This document shows, one piece after another, positions 59,267 to 64,000 of a DNA stretch of 64,000 bases. How positions within the stretch are numbered: the stretch's first letter is position 1; each line of letters opens with the position of its first letter. Where the stretch lies: NCBI RefSeq assembly GCF_000179915.2, contig NC_014963.1, positions 620,001 through 684,000 on the forward strand, read 5' to 3'. This stretch comes from Terriglobus saanensis SP1PR4. Its GTDB lineage: Bacteria > Acidobacteriota > Terriglobia > Terriglobales > Acidobacteriaceae. A program made the translations under genes and the position numbers. The notes beneath the pieces are model-generated. The model was not told where the DNA came from and ran no database searches. It worked only from the letters and a program-made list of their open reading frames with translations.

Positions 59267-60214
59267 ATGCCGCAGACTCTCGCCACCCACATTCAGGATC
59301 AGGATCTAGCCACTCTTCTCTCCGCCATCGCCACAGCCTGCGTTCAGATCGAATCGCGCATCCGCACGGCTGGTCTTTCGGATATCCTCGGATCCTTCGG
59401 TCACACCAACATCCAGGGCGAGCAACAGCAAAAGCTCGACGTCTTCGCCAACGACTGCATCATCGCCGCGCTTAAGCCGCTTGCGACCGTCGCCGCCATC
59501 GTCAGCGAAGAGGACGACGAACCCATCGTTTTCACCGACAAGCCCGGCGCAAAGTACATCGCCATCTTCGATCCCCTCGACGGCTCCTCGAACATCGACG
59601 TCAATGTCAACGTCGGCACCATTGTCTCCATCCAGCAGATCGAAGCCGGCGAAACAGCGACTACTTTAAAAGCAGGGAACAAACAGGTTGCCGCCCTGTA
59701 CGTGGTCTACGGGCCGTCCACCATCCTCGTCTACACCGCCGGCAGCGGCGTTCACGGTTTCACGCTCGACCCCGACACCACCAGCTTTGTCCTCAACTGG
59801 GAAGAGATGAAGATGCCGCCGCAGGGACCGTACTACTCGGCCAACGAGGCCAACATCGCCGACTTCCCGCCCGCCTACCAACAGGCACTCGCGGGTCTTC
59901 GCGACGGCACGCTGCTGGGCGCAAAATACTCCTCGCGCTACATCGGCTCTCTCGTTGCTGACTTCCATCGCACGCTGCTGAAGGGCGGAGTCTTTCTCTA
60001 TCCGCCGACGGCGAAGGCCCCCAACGGCAAGCTCCGTCTGCTCTACGAAGCCAACCCGCTCGCCATGATTGCCGAACAGGCCAGCGGCGCGGCCACCAAT
60101 GGCACGCAGCGCATCCTGGACATCGCTCCGACCGAGCCACATCAGCGCACGACGTTCATCATCGGAAGCCGTCACGAAGTGGAAGCCATCACCAAGCTGG
60201 CAGCAGGGAAGTAG
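59267..60214 (+). CDS. fbp: Fructose-1,6-bisphosphatase class I
   Basis: Removes the 1-phosphate from fructose 1,6-bisphosphate in gluconeogenesis. 315 residues: KLDVFANDCIIAAL near residue 45, VSEEDDEPI near 83 (metal-binding Glu), YIAIFDPLDGSSNIDVNVNVG in pieces near 105 with DPLDGSS, YVVYGPSTILVYT near 150 and KLRLLYEANPLAMIAEQASG in pieces near 255. ATG 59267 has no strong upstream site. It supports cycling of carbon through the pentose phosphate route encoded at 1-9.7 kb. A small gene follows after 1 base. Confidence 0.95.
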   Translation: MPQTLATHIQDQDLATLLSAIATACVQIESRIRTAGLSDILGSFGHTNIQGEQQQKLDVFANDCIIAALKPLATVAAIVSEEDDEPIVFTDKPGAKYIAIFDPLDGSSNIDVNVNVGTIVSIQQIEAGETATTLKAGNKQVAALYVVYGPSTILVYTAGSGVHGFTLDPDTTSFVLNWEEMKMPPQGPYYSANEANIADFPPAYQQALAGLRDGTLLGAKYSSRYIGSLVADFHRTLLKGGVFLYPPTAKAPNGKLRLLYEANPLAMIAEQASGAATNGTQRILDIAPTEPHQRTTFIIGSRHEVEAITKLAAGK

Positions 60215-60215
60215 T

Positions 60216-60482
60216 ATGCCGACCTTCGAAACGGAAGTAGCTGACATTCGCCTTCACTCACAGGCAAGGGGCCGTTCGCTCTGGCAACTCTCCCTGCGCG
60301 AAAGCCTGTTTCAGCCCGGCGATACCGGCACCCTGCGCGCCACGGCCCGCTCCGGAGCGTCGATTGAAATTGCTATCCTCGCCATCGAGCCCGATGACGA
60401 AGGAACGCTCTGGCACAACACGGAAAAACCGCTGCTAGCAGGCACCACTGTGACGGCAACGATCACTTCTCCAGCAAAATAA
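60216..60482 (+). CDS. Small protein of unknown function following fbp
   Basis: 88 residues, family not recognised. Predicted mostly beta: MPTFETEVADIRLHSQA, RGRSLWQLSLRESLFQPGDTG in pieces, ASIEIAILAIEPDDEGTLW and TTVTATITSPAK. No signal peptide or membrane span. ATG 60216 is 1 base after the fbp stop, with GGGAAG about 5 bases upstream, so it is co-translated with fbp. A compact beta domain is the only thing that can be said. Confidence 0.75.
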   Translation: MPTFETEVADIRLHSQARGRSLWQLSLRESLFQPGDTGTLRATARSGASIEIAILAIEPDDEGTLWHNTEKPLLAGTTVTATITSPAK

Positions 60483-60535
60483 AAAGGCACAACAGGCGCG
60501 ACCGTCCTGGCGATGGGATCGCGCCTGCGCCGGAA

Positions 60536-61318
60536 TCAATCACGCATACGAGGCGAGCCCATCGGAGATCCGGTAAAGCCGCCGTCGACGAGCAGCTCGA
60601 TGGAATTAACATAGGACGAATCGTCCGAAGCCAGAAAGAGTACGGCCTTCGCGATCTCGGTCGCCTCTCCCCATCGTTCCAGAGGGATGAGTGAAGACAC
60701 AAACTCCGCATGTTGTCCCTTCTCTTCCGCTGAGATCTTGGCCCGTGCCTCACGTCCCCAAATCGGTGTCTTCGTCGCGCCCGGAGAGACCACATTGACG
60801 CGGATGCCACGCGGCGCAAGGTCCGCAGCGATGGAGCGTGCCATGGCGCGAAGGCCTCCCTTGCTCGCCGCGTAAGCTGCCATTCCAGGCTGACCGAGAT
60901 AGTTATGCACGGAGGCATTAAAAATAATGGTGCCGCCGTCATTCAGCAGAGGAGCGGCGGAGTTCGCCGTAAAGAAGGCACCCGTCAGATTGATATGGAT
61001 GATGTTTTCAAAAAGGGCTTCGTCGGCTTCGCCCGTCGGCGTCTTGCCCGAAATACCGGCGTTGGCAAAGACGATATCCAGCTTGCCAAAGTCCTGCGCA
61101 AGTTGTTCGAAGAACTGCTTGCGAGCAGTAGGGTCCGTGACATCGGTACGATATCCATGCGCGTTCGGGCCCAGCAGAGTCAGGGCCTCGTCCAGCGTGG
61201 CCTGATCGCGTCCCGTGATGGCGACCTGCGCGCCTTCCTGAATAAAGATCTGCGCCGTCGCCAGACCGATGCCGCTGTTGCCACCGGTGATGAGTGCCTT
61301 CTTGCCGTCGAGTTTCAT
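60536..61318 (-). CDS. SDR-family oxidoreductase
   Basis: 260-residue short-chain dehydrogenase. Seen: LDGKKALITGGNSGIGLATAQIF (TGGNSGIG) near residue 5-25, an Asp in YRTDVTDP near 60, VFANAGISGKT near 85, NASVHNYLG with the catalytic Ser near 137, YAASKGGLRAMARSIAADLAPRGIRVN in pieces with the YxxxK motif near 150, and SPGATKTPIWG near 185. GGAG 6 bases before ATG 61318 fixes the start. It diverges from a TetR gene across 85 bases with a palindrome between, so the regulator probably controls it. Substrate unknown. Confidence 0.9.
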   Translation of the reverse strand: MKLDGKKALITGGNSGIGLATAQIFIQEGAQVAITGRDQATLDEALTLLGPNAHGYRTDVTDPTARKQFFEQLAQDFGKLDIVFANAGISGKTPTGEADEALFENIIHINLTGAFFTANSAAPLLNDGGTIIFNASVHNYLGQPGMAAYAASKGGLRAMARSIAADLAPRGIRVNVVSPGATKTPIWGREARAKISAEEKGQHAEFVSSLIPLERWGEATEIAKAVLFLASDDSSYVNSIELLVDGGFTGSPMGSPRMRD

Positions 61319-61342
61319 GTGTTTCTCCATTTGTCGAAGTAG

Positions 61343-61368
61343 TACAGTCGTCATGTATGATGGTTGTA
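61343..61368. promoter_or_regulatory. Palindrome between SDR and TetR genes, candidate TetR operator
   Basis: TACAgtcgTCATG and tATGAtggtTGTA form an imperfect inverted repeat of two 13-base halves with 9 matching positions. It sits in the 85-base intergenic region between the divergent SDR and TetR genes. Autorepression and control of the SDR gene is the usual arrangement; binding is not shown. Confidence 0.5.
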
Positions 61369-61403
61369 ATGCTTTAGAGATTCAATTTTGTGAGGTGTAG
61401 ACG

Positions 61404-61931
61404 ATGCGCTATCCGGTCAAGGAGACAGAAGAAAAACATCAGCGGATCGTGCGTGAGGCATCCCGGCTCTTCCGGGAACGAGGCTTCAAAGACGTGACCG
61501 TGGCCGAGGTGATGAAGGCCGCAGGTCTGACCCACGGCGCCTTCTACAGCCACTTCAGCTCAAAGGAAGCCCTCATGGCTGCTGCGACAGAATATGGCAT
61601 GCAAAACACGCTGGAAAGAGTCGCGAAAAACTTCGCCACTCCTGCGGGACGCAAGGCTTATATCGACCGCTACCTCAGTACAAAGCACAGGGACCATCCC
61701 GAGACCGGATGCACTATGGCGGCGCTCTCGAGTGAAATACGCCGCGAGCCCGTGGCAAGGGATGCATTCACCGCCAGCCTGAAAGAGATCCTCGCGGCAA
61801 TCGGCGAAGAGCGGGGAGAAGCCATCCTGACCACGGCGACGATGGTTGGAGCGATGATGCTGGCACGCGCCGTAACGGACGAGGCCTTCTCCCGGGAGAT
61901 TTTAAAAGAGATACGAGAAAAACTCACCTAG
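61404..61931 (+). CDS. TetR-family transcriptional regulator
   Basis: 175 residues. The N-terminal DNA-binding helices are clear: KHQRIVREASRLFRERGFKDVTVAEVMKAAGLTHGAFYSHFSSKEAL in pieces at residues ~11-57, with the recognition helix near THGAFYSHF. The C-terminal ligand domain contains GCTMAALSSEIRREP near residue 103, the pattern of the TetR/AcrR branch that carries a conserved Cys and often regulates SDR or nitroreductase genes in response to electrophiles or quinones. The divergent SDR is the probable target. Confidence 0.93.
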   Translation: MRYPVKETEEKHQRIVREASRLFRERGFKDVTVAEVMKAAGLTHGAFYSHFSSKEALMAAATEYGMQNTLERVAKNFATPAGRKAYIDRYLSTKHRDHPETGCTMAALSSEIRREPVARDAFTASLKEILAAIGEERGEAILTTATMVGAMMLARAVTDEAFSREILKEIREKLT

Positions 61932-61959
61932 CCAAAGCGTCGCGGGAAGCGCACTGCGC

Positions 61960-62020
61960 ATCTGTCATTCCCGCACCATTTGTCGTTCCATAGCGGAGGG
62001 GAGAAATCTGCTTCTCTTTC
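61960..62020. repeat. Degenerate repeat-like stretch before tRNA-Ala
   Basis: TCTGTCATTCCCGCACCATTTGTCGTTCC is followed by ATAGCGGAGGGGAGAAATCTGCTTCTC, echoing the inverted block near 23740 (GTCATCCCGTAGCGAAGGGATCTGC) and the arms of the palindrome at 23829. It is a weak, decayed match and occupies part of the 161-base gap between the TetR gene and tRNA-Ala. Confidence 0.4.
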
Positions 62021-62092
62021 ACGCCACCTGATACACTCACAGAAGTTGTCTGGCGTTGCCGCTGTTCCACCGCGCAACGCTCCCAGAAGTGT

Positions 62093-62168
62093 GGGGCTGT
62101 AGCTCAGCTGGGAGAGCGCCTCGTTCGCAACGAGGAGGTCAGCGGTTCGATCCCGCTCAGCTCCACCA
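62093..62168 (+). tRNA. tRNA-Ala (anticodon CGC), CCA encoded
   Basis: The 76 bases fold as a cloverleaf. Acceptor GGGGCTG pairs with CAGCTCC, including the G3-U70 wobble that identifies alanine tRNAs. D arm GCTC/GAGC; anticodon stem CCTCG/CGAGG with loop TTCGCAA giving anticodon CGC (reads GCG); T arm AGCGG/CCGCT with loop TTCGATC. The 3' CCA is encoded. The opposite strand carries a short frame that is only an antisense artefact of this tRNA. Confidence 0.97.
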
Positions 62169-62227
62169 AAAACAATTACTTTAGCCCGCAAAATCTGGCC
62201 AATATGAACGCCATCGACAGCTCGTTC

Positions 62228-63058
62228 TCAGGCTGGTAAAGCGTCCTGAACGGACTCTGCGATGTAGCTTTTCATTGCCTGACTCAGCTGCGAATCCACT
62301 TCATCGGCGATGGTCATCACGCCCAGAAGCAGCACGCTGAAATCAATCGTGCCAAGGTTCTTCTGCAGTGTGTGGAAGATGGTCACCTGAAGGATGCGAC
62401 TCTCTTCCACCATCATGGCAGCAGTGTATCCCTGCCTGCGACGCTCCATCCCATGCTGCGAGGCCGATTCGGACTTCAGTTCTTTTGTGCCGAGCGGCTT
62501 AAAGGCTTGCAGGCGCTTTTCCAGGTCGCGAAAGAGCTGAGGCAGATGCTTGCAGCGCTCGTCACGGCTCAGATGAATCGTAAGCAAGGTCTCTTCCTTT
62601 TTTACCTTGTCATACCAATCCTCGATGCTGGCTTCGGTGGTACGTTCGAGAATTGTGGCGAGGGTTTCGACCTTCCGTCTATGGAGAGGTCCCTTGGCGA
62701 GTCGTTGCTTGATCGCGTCCAGAAGGTCGGGAACATTCATCGGCTTCACGAGGATCTCGTCCGTCTGCATCAGGATGGCATTGGCAGCCTCGGACATTTC
62801 CGGGAACGCACTCAGAAGTAGAGTCACAGCTTCAGGATTTGCGTGTCGCATGGCGCTCACCACGGTAAGTCCGTCTCCCGCACCAGGCATATGCAAATCG
62901 CTCAGCAAAACATCGTATTTTTGCGAACTGATGAACTTGAGCGCTTCGCTTACATCGGCGGCGCAGGTGACCTCGAAGCCATGACTTTCAAGAATGGCAC
63001 AGAGGCTCAAACGGACGGACTCGTTATCGTCAACAACCAGAACCCTCGCCAGCGCCAT
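62228..63058 (-). CDS. Orphan response regulator: receiver domain plus RsbRD-like helical domain
   Basis: 276 residues. A receiver domain occupies ~1-120: VLVVDDNESVRLSL with the acidic pair, phosphoacceptor Asp in DVLLSDLHMPG near residue 50, Thr/Ser in LLLSAFPEM and Lys in EILVKPMNVPD near 105. The C-terminal ~150 residues (EASIEDWYDKVKKEETLLTI; QGYTAAMMVEESRILQVTIF) are helical and resemble the N-terminal RsbRD-type domain of sigma-B-type stressosome or sensor-kinase proteins, rather than a DNA-binding output. GGAGG 5 bases before ATG 63058 fixes the start. No histidine kinase is adjacent. Output is probably protein-protein. Confidence 0.88.
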   Translation of the reverse strand: MALARVLVVDDNESVRLSLCAILESHGFEVTCAADVSEALKFISSQKYDVLLSDLHMPGAGDGLTVVSAMRHANPEAVTLLLSAFPEMSEAANAILMQTDEILVKPMNVPDLLDAIKQRLAKGPLHRRKVETLATILERTTEASIEDWYDKVKKEETLLTIHLSRDERCKHLPQLFRDLEKRLQAFKPLGTKELKSESASQHGMERRRQGYTAAMMVEESRILQVTIFHTLQKNLGTIDFSVLLLGVMTIADEVDSQLSQAMKSYIAESVQDALPA

Positions 63059-63252
63059 TGGAACCTCCAAGTGGTCGCAGACGAGTGTCCGTTTGTCCCC
63101 AGTTGTTTATAGGATACGCTTCGTACGGAAGCAGGCATAGCGAGAAGTGTTTGGCAACGCGGGCGGCGGTACTGCGATACGGATTGTTCCCGTGGGACGT
63201 CGCGATCGGAAGCCCAACCCTCCAGCGATGTGCTGTTGCACACGAATAACTC

Positions 63253-63280
63253 TTGACAGAGGCATAGCCCTCTATATATT
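63253..63280 (+). promoter_or_regulatory. Promoter upstream of the ADOP permease
   Basis: TTGACA at 63253-63258 and TATATT at 63275-63280 are separated by 16 bases, close to a consensus sigma-70 promoter, 82 bases before the ATG. A small inverted repeat AGAGG/CCTCT (63258-63273) lies between the two boxes and could be an operator for a local regulator; that is inference. The rest of the 304-base gap to the response-regulator gene shows nothing else I can support. Confidence 0.65.
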
Positions 63281-63362
63281 AAGCTGTCTAGGTATAAGAG
63301 AGCAGGACGCTTTATTGATGCGGCGACTGCCGCGATCCATCGCGTTTTGAGGACGGTGTGAG

Positions 63363-64000
63363 ATGAGTCTCTGGTCACGTATTTCGAATGCCTTTCGTGG
63401 CGAGCGAGTAAATCGCGAACTGGACGAGGAGTTCGCCTCGCATCTGGAAGAGGCGGTGGCCGCTGGCCGCGATCCGGAGGAGGCCCGGCGCGCGCTTGGA
63501 TCGCCTCTACGGCTGCGCGAAAAGAGTCGCGAGTTTCAGGTAGCGGAATCGCTGGACTCTCTTCGTGCAGACATCGTCTTCGGCTGGCGACAGTTGATGA
63601 AGCATAAGGTGACGACCGCTGCCGCTGTGCTTTCGCTTGGGCTTGGGATCGGTGCGTGTACCGGTGCGTTCCGTCTAGTGGACGCATTGTTTCTCCGGCC
63701 ACTGCCTGTGAGTCATCCTGAAAACTTGTATGCCGTCTCGTACGAGGGTTTGAACGGCCGTGGTGTGCCTGCGAAGTGGGATACGAGCTCGTATCCTCTG
63801 TTTCTGGAGATGCGTGAGGCGGTCAAGGGACAGGCCGAGTTAGTCGATGCGGAGTACGCGATGCACGCCGACTTGACCTATGGCAGCTATCAACAGATGG
63901 AGCGGGTAACGCTGGGGCCGGTGTCCGGTGAGTTCTTCGCAAAGATGGGATTACAGCCGGCGCTGGGACGTTTGATCGTGAACGAAGATGACCTGATGTC
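63363..64000 (+). CDS. ADOP-type ABC transporter permease, N-terminal part (cut by window end)
   Basis: The frame from ATG 63363 stays open to the last base (212 codons visible). The start MSLWSRISNAFRGERVNREL and the following ELDEEFASHLEEAV... segment form the short soluble prefix seen in Acidobacterial duplicated orphan permeases, followed by DIVFGWRQLMKHKVTTAAAVL, a first membrane helix with LSLGLGIGACTGAF, and a periplasmic MacB_PCD-like domain starting VDALFLRPLP. Such proteins are FtsX/MacB-like permeases of about 800-900 residues, usually without a linked ATPase gene. A strong promoter lies upstream. Function of ADOP proteins is largely unknown. Confidence 0.9.
   Translation, partial: MSLWSRISNAFRGERVNRELDEEFASHLEEAVAAGRDPEEARRALGSPLRLREKSREFQVAESLDSLRADIVFGWRQLMKHKVTTAAAVLSLGLGIGACTGAFRLVDALFLRPLPVSHPENLYAVSYEGLNGRGVPAKWDTSSYPLFLEMREAVKGQAELVDAEYAMHADLTYGSYQQMERVTLGPVSGEFFAKMGLQPALGRLIVNEDDLM

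Noticed and set aside
60494-60527. Inverted repeat AGGCGCGA/TCGCGCCT between the small fbp-linked gene and the SDR gene as a terminator
   Set aside because: The 8-bp stem has a loop of about 16 bases and no adjacent T-run in either direction, so I did not list it as a terminator.
61928-62191. 87-codon minus-strand frame across tRNA-Ala reading GAERDRTADLL and LSYSPT
   Set aside because: This is the well-known false protein produced by translating the antisense of a tRNA gene; the tRNA is real.
63147-63350. Small frames in the response regulator-ADOP gap
   Set aside because: No ribosome site, no recognisable composition, and they overlap the promoter of the permease.

Overview
The window looks like chromosomal DNA of an Acidobacteriota bacterium of the class Terriglobia (Granulicella/Terriglobus/Edaphobacter-like). 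Grounds are the GC-rich coding, the start of an ADOP-type permease (the duplicated ABC permeases expanded in Acidobacteria) at the right edge, many exported hypothetical proteins, and short hairpin-rich intergenic repeats. Genus is inference. There is no rRNA, CRISPR, prophage or transposase; nearly all of it is housekeeping or core-genome DNA with short spacers. One tRNA gene is present, tRNA-Ala(CGC).

Layout. 1-9.7 kb (+): carbohydrate oxidation cluster: 3' end of a GH15 glucoamylase, transketolase, RpiB, an SDR, a HAD hydrolase, 6-phosphogluconate dehydrogenase, G6P dehydrogenase, 6-phosphogluconolactonase and glucokinase. Together they can take starch-derived glucose through both branches of the pentose phosphate pathway; Rpe (27 kb) and fructose-1,6-bisphosphatase (59 kb) are encoded elsewhere in the window. 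9.7-12.3 kb: exported M1 aminopeptidase. 12.3-19.7 kb (-): one tight operon nadC-birA-coaX-unknown-RlmD-like-comEC. 19.8-27 kb: small Cys-rich membrane protein, valS, exported beta-repeat-like protein, exported esterase, BamD-like protein. 27-32 kb (-): tldD-tldE-UvrC-like-rpe operon. 32-35.4 kb: YfiT-like DinB protein plus a PD-(D/E)XK-like protein, then dusB. 35.4-43 kb: rpmE, DnaC-like loader, galU, DUF885 protein, mfd. 43-46.5 kb (+): gatB, unknown lipoprotein, histone-H1-like protein. 46.5-51.3 kb (-): class V aminotransferase, YgiB/YgiC-like pair, serA, FmdB-like zinc ribbon. 51.4-57.7 kb: YqeY, RNase HI with an extra C-terminal domain, 2-hydroxyacid dehydrogenase, SnoaL-like protein, and a lipoprotein/Na+ symporter/DUF2264 operon. 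57.7-60.5 kb (+): VOC-RibH fusion, nusB, fbp and a small protein. 60.5-64 kb: TetR/SDR divergent pair, tRNA-Ala, orphan response regulator, and the start of an ADOP permease cut by the window end.

The most unusual items are: a lumazine synthase preceded in frame by a glyoxalase/VOC-like domain; a UvrC-like protein that keeps the four cluster cysteines but has lost the catalytic Glu of its GIY-YIG domain and the whole RNase H-like endonuclease half, placed between tldE and rpe; an RNase HI ending in a DUF104/AbrB-like beta-hairpin; a PD-(D/E)XK-like protein of unknown role; and a family of composite hairpin repeats found in several intergenic gaps. I did not find a clear defence system or biosynthetic cluster. 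All domain calls come from reading motifs, without any database search.
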